NCBI GenBank assembly: GCA_963681505.1
Contig: OY811974.1
Span: forward strand, 2,930,511 to 2,994,510
Reading direction: 5' to 3'
DNA: 64,000 nucleotides
Source: Eunapius fragilis
Taxonomy: Eukaryota > Porifera > Demospongiae > Spongillida > Spongillidae
Shown in pieces: positions 1 through 14,300 of this stretch. A program made the translations under genes and the position numbers. The notes under the pieces are model-generated. The model saw only the letters and a list, made by a program, of their open reading frames with translations. It had not been told where the DNA came from and made no database searches. How positions within the stretch are numbered: position 1 is the stretch's first letter; every line of letters starts with the position of its first letter.

Positions 1-1
1 C

Positions 2-61
2 AACCTCCATCTAGTGAGGGCCAATGCCACTACCATCCTCACCAGATGCATTTTGAATTAA
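2..61 (+). pseudogene. C-terminal tail of REL-type non-LTR retrotransposon ORF (cut by window edge)
   Basis: The first bases read in frame 2 as the end of an ORF, containing NLHLVRANATTILTRC and a TAA stop. This matches the C-terminal signature LNLxLVRANxRAIL seen in the retrotransposon copies at 47.5-57.7 kb. Only the last 20 or so codons are inside the window. An AT-rich stretch follows, as expected for a 3' UTR and tail. It is on the plus strand, opposite to the EGF gene. Confidence 0.6.
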
Positions 62-330
62 CATTAACTACAGGCTATGTTTACGATTGTACCTATGTAT
101 TGAAATTAATGCTGATTATTATTTCTAGATAATATTCTTTTATTTTTAACAATGAAAAAAGTCATTACAAAAAGAAATTATAAACATACGATACATAAAT
201 AGAGTACACATACTTCAAAATACAGAATACACAAATGGGAATAAATGCACACACAGGATTATAAAGGATTATTATTGACTTTATTATATATTAATACATA
301 TACACATGGATACAATCTTAAATCTTAAGG

Positions 331-455
331 CGTGCCACTCTCACATGCAGGCCCAAGTCAGCTGTACTTAGAGACATCTATGGCAGACTCAACCTCCATC
401 TAGTGAGGGCCAATGCTACTGTCATCCTCACCAGGTGTATTAACAATAACTATAG
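331..455 (+). pseudogene. 5'-truncated 3' end of the same retrotransposon family
   Basis: The frame starting at 331 gives RATLTCRPKSAVLRDIYGRL followed by NLHLVRANATVILTRC and runs to a stop after AATAAC. It nearly repeats the tail at 2-61, about 390 bases downstream in the same orientation. It then runs into an AT-rich tail with TTTATTTATTTG and AATAATAATAATAC (about 505-556). Two consecutive truncated 3' ends resemble the tandem pair at 55.2-55.8 kb. No endonuclease or reverse transcriptase remains. Confidence 0.6.
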
Positions 456-679
456 GCTATGTTTAAGATTGTACCCATGTGTATGTATTGTAAGGATTAT
501 CATTATTTATTTATTTGTTTTTGGTTAAAATAAATAATAAAAATAATAATAATACAAATTCTCAAGCCATCCTATCCCGCTCTCTGTAAAATGTGCATGT
601 TAGATAAAGTGTGCATTATACCGTACGGTAGGTGATAATAATACTGGGAATAACAACAAATAGTGAATACACGTCTAAT

Positions 680-1135
680 CATTATTCAACATAGAAGGTA
701 TACATTGGGAGGCGAGTGCCTCAATCGTTGGCGCGAATCGAGCGGGAAAACGTGCAAGCACTTTGCACAGCATTATCTCCGTAACGGATGAAGTAAAAAT
801 TAACGAACAGGACAAATCGATAAGTACAGGATCCCTCTGCGTATCAAGTGTGAGATTTCTTGCCGTAAAATATGGCCAGTTTGAACCCCAAGGGCTATCG
901 GACGTTGAAACACCTGCACGATTCTAATGTAAGTCCCAAAAATATATTTTACCATGCCGAAATGGTTTAGCATGAAGTAAGAAAAACAGTAAGTCCATAG
1001 CATCTCCCGCTCCAAAGTTATAGTGACTCAAACGTGAATTATCCTTACACACACAACAATTATAGCGATATATCATTTTCTCAGAGTCTGTCCCATAAAT
1101 AATTATACACAAATATGCCTCTAGCAGATGAAACA
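680..1135. repeat. Old interspersed repeat (family also at about 23.0 and 30.6 kb)
   Basis: The block shares scattered but ordered words with 22985-23395 and 30520-30905: GCGGGAAAA followed by CGTGCA, a GTACAGGA(T/C)C segment, CAGTTTGAACCC, ATCGGACGTTG and CCAAAAATATATT. It is diverged and encodes nothing convincing. From 1140 to 1580 no gene or repeat is recognised; the EGF gene's next 3' exon is not apparent there. Confidence 0.45.
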
Positions 1136-1587
1136 TATTAAAACTGTGGCGGAGAGGGCTAGAATGCCAGGCAAACCATCACTCTACTCGTCACATAGGG
1201 CTCCTTGCACAACAAAGCCCGGGTGACAAGTGACATGTTTGTGAGTCCATGATGAGATCTACTTTAGCAAGGAATATGTAGCTTGCAACTTTAATTCAAT
1301 AATAATGAATATTACCATACTGTTGTTTAATAATGAAAATACCTTCACAAATGCATGGATACATGAACATGTACATTATAATTGTTGCCCCATTCTTTGC
1401 CTGCCATTGCTTGTGAATTTTAATGTATGATTTATATATTATTATAAATACCAAACGTAATGAAAAATAGGAAAAATATTGCTGTAATATGATGGTTTGG
1501 AATTGATAGATGACAATCTTCCATTAGCATATTCTTATTTTATCCCGTGTTCAAAACACATTCAAATTGTTATCCATAAGAACTAAC

Positions 1588-4500
1588 CATTGCAAGTACT
1601 GTTGTCTGCATTCAACGCATATCCAACCTGACATGAACATATATAGCTTCCATTAGTGTTAGTACAAATTTGGGAACAGTTTCCGTTTTTGGATGAACAT
1701 TCATTAACATCTGTGGTAACCAAAACATTAATAAACTTCCGATCATTCTCATAATAACAACTAACCGTTACAAGTTCTGCTGTCAGCATTCAATACATAT
1801 CCAAACCGACATGAGCATATGAAGCTTCCATTAGTGTTTGTACAAATTTGGGAACAGTTTCCGTTGTTGGATGAACATTCATTAATATCTGGTAACCAAA
1901 AAGACATTAGATACCTCCGATCATTTACACAAGAACAACTAACCGTTACAAGTTCTGCTGTCTGCATTCAATATGTATCCAATCTGACATGAGCATATGA
2001 AGCTTCCATTAGTGTTTGAACAAATTTGGGAACAGTTTCCGTTGTTGGATGAACATTCATTGACATCTGCGATAACCAAAACATGAATAAACTTCCGATA
2101 AATTTCTCAATTACAACTAACCGTTACAAGTTCTTCTGTCTGCATTCAATATATATCCAATCTGACATGAGCATATGAAGCTTCCATTAGTGTTTGTACA
2201 AATTTGGGAACAGTTTCCGTTGTTGGATGAACATTCATTCACATCTGTGGTTACCAATAGATTAATAAACTTCCGATCAATTTCAAAATAACAACTAACC
2301 GTTACAAGTTCTGCTGTCAGCATTCAATACATATCCAATCTGGCATGAGCATAGGAAGCTTCCATTAGTGTTTGAGCAAATTTGGGAACAGTTTCCGTTG
2401 TTGGATGAACATTCATTCACATCTGTGGTAACCAAAGATTAATAAATTTCCGATCAATTTTTCAATATCAACTAACCGTTACAAGTTCTGCTGCCAGCAT
2501 TCAATACATATCCAATCTGACATACGCACATGAAGCTTCCATTGGTGTTTGTACAAATTTGGGAACAGTTTCCGTTGTTGGATGAACATTCATTCACATC
2601 TGTGGTAACCAACAGATTAATAAACTTCCGATCAATTTTTCAAAAACAACTGACCGTTACAAGTTCTGCTGTCTGAATTCAATACATATCCAATCTGACA
2701 TGAGCATACGAAGCTTCCATTAGTGTTTGTACAAATTTGGGAACAGTTTCCGTTGTTGGATGAACATTCATTAATATCTGTGGTTACCAAAAGATTAATA
2801 AACTTCCGATCAATTTTTCAATAACAACTAACCGTTACAAGTTCTGCTGTCAGCATTCAATACATATCCTATCTGGCATGAGCATAGGAAGCTTCCATTA
2901 GTGTTTGAGCAAACTTGGGAACAGTTTCCGTTGTTGGATGAACATTCATTCACATCTGTGGTTACCAATAGATTAATAAACTTCCGATCAATTTTTCAAT
3001 AACAACTAACCGTTACAAGTTCTGCTGTCAGCATTCAATACATATCCAATCTGGCATGAGCATAGGAAGCTTCCATTAGTGTTTGAGCAAATTTGGGAAC
3101 AGTTTCCGTTGTTGGATGAACATTCATTAACATCTGTGGTAACCAAAAGATTAATAAACTTCCGATCAATATTTTTCAATATCAACTAACCGTTACAAGT
3201 TCTGCCGTCAGCATTCAATACATATCCAATCTGACATAAGCACATGAAGCTTCCATTAGTGTTTGAGCAAATTTGGGAACAGTTTCCATTGTTGGATGAA
3301 CATTCATTAACATCTGTGGTAACCAAAACGTTAAAAAACTTCCGATCAATTTCTCAATAAAAACTAACCGTTACAAGTTCTGCTGTCAGCATTCAATACA
3401 TATCCAATCTGACATGAGCATATGAAGCTTCCATTAGTGTTTGAGCAAATTTGGGAACAGTTTCCGTTGTTGGATGAACATTCATTCACATCTGTGGTAA
3501 CCAACAGATTAATAAACTTCCGATCAATTTTTCAATAACAACTGACCGTTACAAGTTCTGCTGTCTGAATTCAATACATATCCAATCTGACATGAGCATA
3601 CGAAGCTTCCATTAGTGTTTGTACAAATTTGGGAACAGTTTCCGTTGATGGATGAACATTCATTAATATCTGTGGTTACCAAAAGATTAATAAACTTCCG
3701 ATCAATTATTCAATAACAACTAACCGTTACAAGTTCTGCTGTCAGCATTCAATACATATCCAATCTGGCATGAGCATAGGAAGCTTCCATTAGTGTTTGA
3801 GCAAATTTGGGAACAGTTTCCGTTGTAGGATGAACATTCATTCACATCTGTGGTTACCAATAGATTAATAAACTTCCGATCAATTTTTCAATAACAACTA
3901 ACCGTTACAAGTTCTGCTATCAGCATTCAATACATATCCAATCTGGCATGAGCATAGGAAGCTTCCATTAGTGTTTGAGCAAATTTGGGAACAGTTTCCG
4001 TTGTTGGATGAACATTCATTAACATCTGTGGTAACCAAAAGATTAATAAACTTCTGATCAATATTTTTCAATATCAACTAACCGTTACAAGTTCTGCCGT
4101 CAGCATTCAATACATATCCAATCTGACATAAGCACATGAAGCTTCCATTGGTGTTTGTACAAATTTGGGAACAGTTTCCGTTGTTGGATGAACATTCATT
4201 AACATCTGTGGTAACCAAAACGTTAATAAACTTCCGATCAATTTCTCAATAAAAACTAACCGTTACACGTTCTGCTGTCTGCATTCAATACATATCCAAT
4301 CTGACATGAGCATATGAAGCTTCCATTAGTGTTTGAGCAAATTTGGGAACAGTTTCCGTTGTTGGATGAACATTCATTAACATCTGTGGTAACCAAAACG
4401 TTAAAAAAATTCCGATCAATTTCTCAATAAAAACTAACCGTTACAAGTTCTGCTGTCAGCATTCAATACATATCCAATCTGACATGAGCATATGAAGCTT

Positions 4501-7500
4501 TCATTAGTGTTTGAGCAAATTTGGGAACAGTTTCCGTTGTTGGATGAACATTCATTAACATCTGTGGTAACCAAAAGATTAATAAACTTCCGATCAATAT
4601 TTTTCAATATCAACTAACCGTTACAAGTTCTGCCGTCAGCATTCAATACATATCCAATCTGACATAAGCACATGAAGCTTCCATTGGTGTTTGTACAAAT
4701 TTGGGAACAGTTTCCGTTGTTGGATGAACATTCATTAACATCTGTGGTAACCAAAACGTTAATAAACTTCCGATCAATTTCTCAATAAAAACTAACCGTT
4801 ACAAGTTCTGCCGTCTGCATTCAATATTAATCCAATCTGACATGAGCATATGAAGCTTCCATTAGTGTTTGTACAAATTTGGGAACAGTTTCCGTTGTTG
4901 GATGAACATTCATTAACATCTGTGGTAACCAAAACGTTAATAAACTTCCGATGATTTTTTCTATAAAAACTAACTGTTACAAGTTCTGCCGTCTGCATTC
5001 AATATATATCCAATCTGACATGAGCATATGAAGCTTCCATTAGTGTTAGTACAAATTTGGGAACAGTTTCCGTTGTTGGATGAGCATGCATTAATATCTG
5101 TGGTTACCAAAAGATTAATAAACTTCCGATCAATTCTTCAATAACAACTAACCGTTACAAGTTCTGCTGTCAGCATTCAACACATATCCAATCTGACATG
5201 AGCATATGAAGCTTCCATTAGTGTTTGTACAAATTTGGGAACAGTTTCCGTTGTTGGATGAACATTCATTAACATCTGTGGTAACCAAAACGTTAATAAA
5301 CTTCCGATGAATTTTTCTATAAAAACTAACCGTTACAAGTTCTGCTGTCAGCATTCAATACATATCCAATCTGACATGAGCATACGAAGCTTCCATGAGT
5401 GTTTGTACAAATTTGGGAACAGTTTCCGTTGTTGGATGAACATTCATTAACATCTGTGGTAACCAAAACGTTAATAAACTTCCAATCAATTTCTCAATAA
5501 AAACTAACCGTTACAAGTTCTGCCGTCTGCATTCAATATATATCCAATCTGACATGAGCATATGAAGCTTCCGTTAGTGTTAGTACAAATTTGGGAACAG
5601 TTTCCGTTGTTGGATGAGCATGCAATAAGATCTGTGGTTACCAAAAGATTAATAAACTTCCGATCAATTCTTCAAAAACAACTAACCGTTACAAGTTCTG
5701 CTGTCAGCATTCAACAAATATCCAATCTGACATGAGCATATGAAGCTTCCATTAGTGTTTGTACAAATTTGGGAACAGTTTCCGTTGTTGGATGAACATT
5801 CATTAACATCTGTGGTAACCAAAACGTTAATAAACTTCCTATGAATTTTTCTATAAAAACTAACCGTTACAAGTTCTGCCGTCTGCATTCAATATATATC
5901 CAATCTGACATGAGCATATGAAGCTTCCATTAGTGTTAGTACAAATTTGGGAACAGTTTCCATTGTTGGATGAGCATGCATTAAGATCTGTGGTTACCAA
6001 ACGATTAATAAACTTCCGATCAATTTTTCAATAACAACTAACCGTTACAAGTTCTGCCGTCTGCATTCAATATATATCCAACCTGACATGAGCATATGAA
6101 GCTTCCATTAGTGTTAGTACAAATTTGGGAACAGTTTCCGTTGTTGGATGAACATTCATTAATATCTGTAGTAACTAAAAAATTAATAAACGTCCGATCA
6201 AATTTTTAATAACAACTAACCGTTACAAGTTCTGCTGTCAGCATTCAATACATATCCAATCTGACATGAGCATATGAAGCTTCCATTAGTGTTTGTACAA
6301 ATTTGGGAACAGTTTCCGTTGTTGGATGAACATTCATTAACATCTGTGGTAACCAAAACGTTAATAAACTTCCGATCAATTTCTCAATAAAAACTAACCG
6401 TTACAAGTTCTGATGTCAGCATTCAACACATATCCAATTTGACATGAGCATATGAAGCTTCCATTAGTGTTTGTACAAATTTGGGAACAGTTTCCGTTGT
6501 TGGATGAACATTCATTAACATCTGTGGTAACCAAAACTTTAATAAACTTCCGATCAATTTCTCAATAAAAACTAACCGTTACAAGTTCTGCCGTCTGCAT
6601 TCAATATTAATCCAATCTGACATGAGCATATGAAGCTTCCATTAGTGTTAGTACAAATTTGGGAACAGTTTCCGTTGTTGGATGAGCATGCATTAAGATC
6701 TGTGGTTACCAAAAGATTAATAAACTTCCGATGAATTCTTCAATAACAACTAACCGTTACAAGTTCTGCTGTCAGCATTCAACACATATCCAATCTGACA
6801 TGAGCATATGAAGCTTCCATTAGTGTTTGTACAAGTTTGGGAACAGTTTCCGTTGTTGGATGAACATTCATTAACATCTGTGGTAACCAAAACGTTAATA
6901 AACTTCCGATGATTTTTTCTATAAAAACTAACCGTTACAAGTTCTGCCGTCTGCATTCAATATATATCCAATCTGACATGAGCATATGAAGCTTCCATTA
7001 GTGTTAGCACAAATTTGGGAACAGTTTCCGTTGTTGGATGAGCATGCATTAACATCTGTGGTTACCAAAAGATTAATAAACTTCCGATCAATTTTTCTAT
7101 AACAACTAACCATTACAAGTTCTGCTGTCAGCATTCAATACATATCCAATCTGACATGAGCATATGAAGCTTTCATTAGTGTTTGAACAAATTTGGGAAC
7201 AGTTTCCGTTATTGGATGAACATTCATTAACATCTGTGGTAACCAAAACGTTAATAAACTACCGATGAATTTCTCTATAAAAACTAACCGTTACAAGTTC
7301 TGCCGTCTGCATTCAATATATATCCAATCTGACATGAGCATATGAAGCTTCCATTAGTGTTAGTACAAATTTGGGAACAGTTTCCATTGTTGGATGAGCA
7401 TGCATTAACATCTGTGGTTACGAAAAGATTAATAAACTTCCGATCAATTTTTCAATAACAACTAACCGTTACAAGTTCTACTGTCAGCATTCAATACATA

Positions 7501-8303
7501 TCCAATCTGACATGAGCATATGAAGCTTCCATTAGTGTTTGTACAAATTTGGGAACAGTTTCCGTTGTTGGATGAACATTCATTAACATCTGTGGTAACC
7601 AAAACGTTAATAAACTTCCGATGAATTTCTCTATAAAAACTAACCGCTACAAGTTCTGCCGTCTGCATTCAATATATATCCAATCTGACATGAGCATATG
7701 AAGCTTCCATTAGTGTTAGTACAAATTTGGGAACAGTTTCCGTTGTTGGATGAGCATGCATTAACATCTGTGGTTACCAAAAGATTAATAAACTTCCGAT
7801 CAATTTTTCAATAACAACTAACCGTTACAAGTTCTGCTGTCAGCATTCAATACATATCCAATCTGACATGAGCATATGAAGCTTCCATTAGTGTTTGAAC
7901 AAATTTGGGAACAGTTTCCGTTATTGGATGAACATTCATTAACATCTGTGGGGTAACCAAAACGTTAATAAACTTCCGATGAATTTCTCTATAAAAACTA
8001 ACCGTTACAAGTTCTGCCGTCTGCATTCAATATATATCCAATCTGACATGAGCATATGAAGCTTCCATTAGTGTTAGCACAAATTTGGGAACAGTTTCCG
8101 TTGTTGGATGTGCATGCATTAACATCTGTGGTAACCAAAATGTTAATAAACTTCCGATGAATTTCTCAATAAAAACTAACCGTTGCAAGTTCTGCCGTCT
8201 GCATTCAATATATATCCAATCTGACATGAGCATATGAAGCTTCCATTAGTGTTTGTACAAATTAGGGAACAGTTTCCGTTGTTGGATGAACATTCATTAA
8301 TAT
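1588..8303 (-). repeat. Type A EGF exon array: 38 units of 178 bases
   Basis: Exon ends fall at 1588, 1766 and so on up to 8181, an exact 178-base step (123-base exon plus 55-base intron). Each exon encodes a domain beginning [12 protein letters not shown], continuing [15 protein letters not shown] and ending [13 protein letters not shown]. Introns begin GTTAGT and end GGTTACCACAG and are about as conserved as the exons, which indicates recent duplication or homogenisation of whole units. N-C-S and N-G-S sequons suggest possible glycosylation. Variants seen include a shortened intron acceptor side at 1889-1890 and Gln-to-Leu in the exon ending at 8181; none of these breaks the frame. Confidence 0.9.
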
Positions 8304-11300
8304 CTGTGGTAACCAAAAAGGAATAATGATATAGATCGAACAAACGCCTACATGGAGGCGAAAAGTGCTGTTTTAGCCTACGTGTATAGGTGTTCTATTG
8401 CAACGTATGGTCCTCGCATTCAATGCCGTATGAAACTTTTAATAAGAATAAAGTAACACTTAAGCATAGGGCTTCGTCTTTAATTCGCCTAGGAGCTCAT
8501 TCAGCCATCGTCTCATTTGATACACGATCGAGATGGTGCGTACAAAAATTGCCTACGTTGGGAATGGTGTGTATCTGGCAAAGAGTTAAAATTATATCTG
8601 CCTATAAAACGAAGAATGTTTCTAGTACGCAAATCAGAACAACTCCAGCTAAATGAGGGGCGTCACCAACAGAGCGTTCAAAGCACTAGCAGCACGCTGG
8701 CGATGTTTTCTGTCACCAGCTTGCAAGTAGTCCTCTTTATTATATTGGTACTTATTATTTCAAGCGTTGGCTGTTTGTACATCGTTTGGAATAAAGGATT
8801 TGCAACGCCTACATTGATATGTAGGCTAAGGCGCCTACACGCGTAGGTGACGATCTATCATTAAGTTACCTCCGATTACTTTCCCAATAACAACTAACCG
8901 TTACAAGTTCTGCTGTCTGCATTCAATACATATCCAATCTGACATGAGCATACAAAGCTTCCATTAGTGTTTGTACAAATTTGGGAACAGTTTCCATTGT
9001 TGGATGAACATTCATTGATGTCTGTGTTGACCATAAAGAAAATAATTACCTCCGACCACTTGTAAGGCAGGGATGTAATGCAAGACAATGATTTAATAGC
9101 GCACCGTCACATGTTGATTTGTTCAATATGTACCCAGTGGTACATGAGCAAGAGAAATTTCCAACTGTGTTGTTGCAGATTTGAGAACAGCCTCCATTGC
9201 TGGTCAAGCACTCATTAATGTCTGCAAAAGGCAGTTATAAATATTAATGAAAGATAGCAATATAATAGCACACCATCGCATGTTGATTTGTCGGAGTTCA
9301 ATATGTACCCTGTGGTACATAAGCAAGAGAAATTTCCAACTGTGTTGTTGCAGATCTGAGAACAGCCTCCATTGCTGGTCAAGCACTCATCAATATCTAT
9401 GTAAGGAAATGATAAAACTTAATGCAAGAAGCAATATATAGCATACCGCCGCATGTTGATTTATCAGAACTCAATATGTACCCAGTTGTGCATGAGCAAC
9501 TAAAATTTCCGACTGTGTTGTTGCAGATATGAGAACAGCCTCCATTGTTGGTCAAGCACTCATCAATATCTATGAAAGGATGTGATAAAACTCAATGCAA
9601 AAAGCAATTTCATAGCTTACCATCACATGTTGATTGGTCAGAATTCAATACATAGCCAGTTCTACATGAACAAGAGAAATTTCCTACTGTGTTGTTGCAG
9701 ATTTGAGAACAGCCTCCATTGCTGGTCAAGCACTCATCAATATCTATGAAAGGATGTGATAAAACTCAATGCAAAAAGCAATTTAATAGCTTACCATCAC
9801 ATGTTGATTTGTCAGAATTCAATACATAGCCAGTTCTACATGAGCAAGAGAAATTTCCGACTCTGTTGTTGCAGATTTGAGAACAGCCTCCATTGCTGGT
9901 CAAGCACTCATCAATATCTATGAAAGGATGTGATTAAACGCAATGCAAGAAGTAATTTAATAGCTTACCATCACATGTTGATTTGTCAGAATTCAATACA
10001 TAGCCAGTTCTACATGAGCAAGAGAAATTTCCGACTCTGTTGTTGCAGATTTGAGAACAGCCTCCATTGCTGGTCAAGCACTCATCAATATCTATGAAAG
10101 GATGTGATTAAACGCAATGCAAGAAGTAATTTAATAGCTTACCATCACATGTTGATTTGTCAGAATTCAATACATAGCCAGTTCTACATGAACAAGAGAA
10201 ATTTCCTACTGTGTTGTTGCAGATTTGAGAACAGCCTCCAATGCTGGTCAAGCACTCATCAATATCTATGAAAGGATGTGATAAAACTCAATGCAAAAAG
10301 CAATTTCATAGCTTACCATCACATGTTGATTGGTCAGAATTCAATACATAGCCAGTTCTACATGAACAACAGAAATTTCCGACTGCGTTGTTGCAGATTT
10401 GAGAACAGCCTCCATTGCTGGTCAAGCACTCATCAATATCTATGAAAGGATGTGATAAAACTCAATGCAAAAAGCAATTTCATAGCTTACCATCACATGT
10501 TGATTTGTCAGAATTCAATACATAGCCAGTTCTACATGAGCAAGTGAAATTTCCGACTACGTTGTTGCAGATTTGAGAACAGCCTCCATTGCTGGTCAAG
10601 CACTCATCAATATCTATGAAAGGATGTGATAAAACTCAATGCAAAAAGCAATTTCATAGCTTACCATCACATGTTGATTGGTCAGAATTCAATATATAGC
10701 CAGTTCTACATGAGCAAGTGAAATTTCCGACTGCGTTGTTGCAGATTTGAGAACAGCCTCCATTGCTGGTCATGCACTCATCAATATCTATGAAAGGATG
10801 TGATAAAACTCAATGCAAGAAGTAATTTAATAGCTTACCATCACACGTTGATTGGTCAGAATTCAATACATAGCCAGTTCTACATGAGCAAGAGAAATTT
10901 CCAACTGCGTTGTTGCAGATTTGAGAACAGCCTCCATTGCTGGTCAAGCACTCATCAATATCTATGAAAGGATGTGATAAAACTCAATGCAAGATACAAT
11001 TTAATAGCTTACCATCACACGTTGATTGGTCAGAATTCAATATATAGCCAGTTCTACATGAGCAAGAGTAATTTCCGACCGCGTTGTTGCAGATTTGAGA
11101 ACAGCCTCCATTGCTGGTCAAGCACTCATCAATATCTATGAAAGGGTGTGATAAAACTCAATGCAAGAAGTAATTTAATAGCTTACCATCACATGTTTGT
11201 TTGTCAGAATTCACGACATAGCCAGTTCTACATGAACAAGAGAAATTTCCGACTGCGTTGTTGCAGATTTGAGAACAGCCTCCATTGCTGGTCAAGCACT

Positions 11301-14300
11301 CATCAATATCTATGAAAGGACGTGATAAAACTCAATGCAAGATGTAATTTAATAGCTTACCATCACATGTTTGTTTGTCAGAATTCACGACATAACCAGT
11401 TCTACATGAACAAGAGAAATTTCCGACTGCGTTGTTGCAGATTTGAGAACAGCCTCCATTGCTGGTCAAGCATTCATCAATATCTATGAAAGGGTGTGAT
11501 AAAACTCAATGCAAGAAGCAATTTAATAGCTTACCATCACACTGTGATTGGTCAGAATTCAATATATAGCCAGTTCTACATGAGCAAGAGAAATTTCCGA
11601 CTGCGTTGTCGCAGATTTGAGAACAGCCTCCATTGTTGGTCAAGCACTCATCAATATCTATGAAAAGATGTGATAAAACTCAATGCAAGAAGTAATTTAA
11701 TAGCTTACCATCACATGTTTGTTTGTCAGAATTCAATACATAGCCAGTTCTACATGAACAAGAGAAATATCCGACTGCGTTGTTGCAGATTTGAGAACAG
11801 CCTCCGTTGCTGGTCAAGCACTCATCAATATCTATGAAAGGGTGTGATAAAACTCAATGCAAGAAGCAATTTAATAGCTTACCATCACACGTTGATTGGT
11901 CAGAATTCAATATATAGCCAGTTCTACATGAGCAAGAGAAATTTCCGACTGCATTGTTGCAGACTTGAGAACAGCCTCCATTGCTGGTCAAGCACTCATC
12001 AATATCTATGAAAGGGTGTGATAAAACTCAATGCAAGATACAATTTAATAGCTTACCATCACACGTTGATTGGTCAGAATTCAATACATAGCCAGTTCTA
12101 CATGAGCAAGAGAAATTTCCAACTGCGTTGTTGCAGATTTGAGAACAGCCTCCATTGCTGGTCAAGCACTCATCAATATCTATGAAAGGATGTGATAAAA
12201 CTCAATGCAAGATACAATTTAATAGCTTACCATCACACGTTGATTGGTCAGAATTCAATATATAGCCAGTTCTACATGAGCAAGAGTAATTTCCGACCGC
12301 GTTGTTGCAGATTTGAGAACAGCCTCCATTGCTGGTCAAGCACTCATCAATATCTATGAAAGGGTGTGATAAAACTCAATGCAAGAAGTAATTTAATAGC
12401 TTACCATCACATGTTTGTTTGTCAGAATTCAATACATAGCCAGTTCTACATGAACAAGAGAAATTTCCGACTGCGTTGTTGCAGATTTGAGAACAGCCTC
12501 CATTGCTGGTCAAGCACTCATCAATATCTATGAAAGGATGTGATAAAACTCAATGCAAGATACAATTGAATAGCTTACCATCACACGTTGATTGGTCAGA
12601 ATTCAATATATAGCCAGTTCTACATGAGCAAGAGTAATTTCCGACCGCGTTGTTGCAGATTTGAGAACAGCCTCCATTGCTGGTCAAGCACTCATCAATA
12701 TCTATGAAAGGGTGTGATAAAACTCAATGCAAGAAGTAATTTAATAGCTTACCATCACATGTTTGTTTGTCAGAATTCACGACATAGCCAGTTCTACATG
12801 AACAAGAGAAATTTCCGACTGCGTTGTTGCAGATTTGAGAACAGCCTCCATTGCTGGTCAAGCACTCATCAATATCTATGAAAGGACGTGATAAAACTCA
12901 ATGCAAGAAGTAATTTAATAGCTTACCATCACATGTTTGTTTGTCAGAATTCACGACATAACCAGTTCTACATGAACAAGAGAAATTTCCGACTGCGTTG
13001 TTGCAGATTTGAGAACAGCCTCCATTGCTGGTCAAGCATTCATCAATATCTATGAAAGGGTGTGATAAAACTCAATGCAAGAAGCAATTTAATAGCTTAC
13101 CATCACACCGTGATTGGTCAGAATTCAATATATAGCCAGTTCTACATGAGCAAGAGAAATTTCCGACTGCGTTGTCGCAGATTTGAGAACAGCCTCCATT
13201 GTTGGTCAAGCACTCATCAATATCTATGAAAAGATGTGATAAAACTCAATGCAAGAAGTAATTTAATAGCTTACCATCACATGTTTGTTTGTCAGAATTC
13301 AATACATAGCCAGTTCTACATGAACAAGAGAAATTTCCGACTGCGTTGTTGCAGATTTGAGAACAGCCTCCGTTGCTGGTCAAGCACTCATCAATATCTA
13401 TGAAAGGGTGTGATAAAACTCAATGCAAGAAGCAATTTAATAGCTTACCATCACACGTTGATTGGTCAGAATTCAATATATAGCCAGTTCTACATGAGCA
13501 AGAGAAATTTCCGACTGCATTGTTGCAGACTTGAGAACAGCCTCCATTGCTGGTCAAGCACTCATCAATATCTATGAAAGGATGTGATAAAACTCAATGC
13601 AAGAAGCAGTTTAATAGCTTACCATCACATGTTGATTTGTCAGAATTCAATACATAGCCAGTTCTACATGAGCAAGAGAAATTTCCAACTGCGTTGTTGC
13701 AGATTTGAGAACAGCCTCCATTGCTGGTCAAGCACTCATCAATATCTATGAAAGGACGTGATAAAACTCAATGCAAGAAGTAATTTAATAGCTTACCATC
13801 ACATGTTTGTTTGTCAGAATTCACGACATAGCCAGTTCTACATGAACAAGAGAAATTTCCGACTGCGTTGTTGCAGATTTGAGAACAGCCTCCATTGCTG
13901 GTCAAGCACTCATCAATATCTATGAAAGGATGTGATAAAACTCAATGCAAGAAGTAATTTAATAGCTTACCATCACATGTTTGTTTGTCAGAATTCACGA
14001 CATAGCCAGTTCTACATGAACAAGAGAAATTTCCGACTGCGTTGTTGCAGATTTGAGAACAGCCTCCGTTGCTGGTCAAGCACTCATCAATATCTATGAA
14101 AGGGTGTGATAAAACTCAATGCAAGAAGCAATTTAATAGCTTACCATCACACGTTGATTGGTCAGAATTCAATATATAGCCAGTTCTACATGAGCAAGAG
14201 AAATTTCCGACTGCGTTATTACAGATTTGAGAACAGCCTCCATTGCTGGTCAAGCACTCATCAATATCTATGAAAGGATGTGATAAAACTCAATGCAAGA

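Noticed and set aside
1180..1262. Minus-strand TCHLSPGLCCARSPM resembling a dickkopf-type Cys motif
   Set aside because: It stops at once, has no further cysteines in frame and no splice support.
8390..8846. Plus-strand open frames with a hydrophobic segment inside the inserted element
   Set aside because: They lie within a miniature element, overlap each other in different frames and show no known domain.
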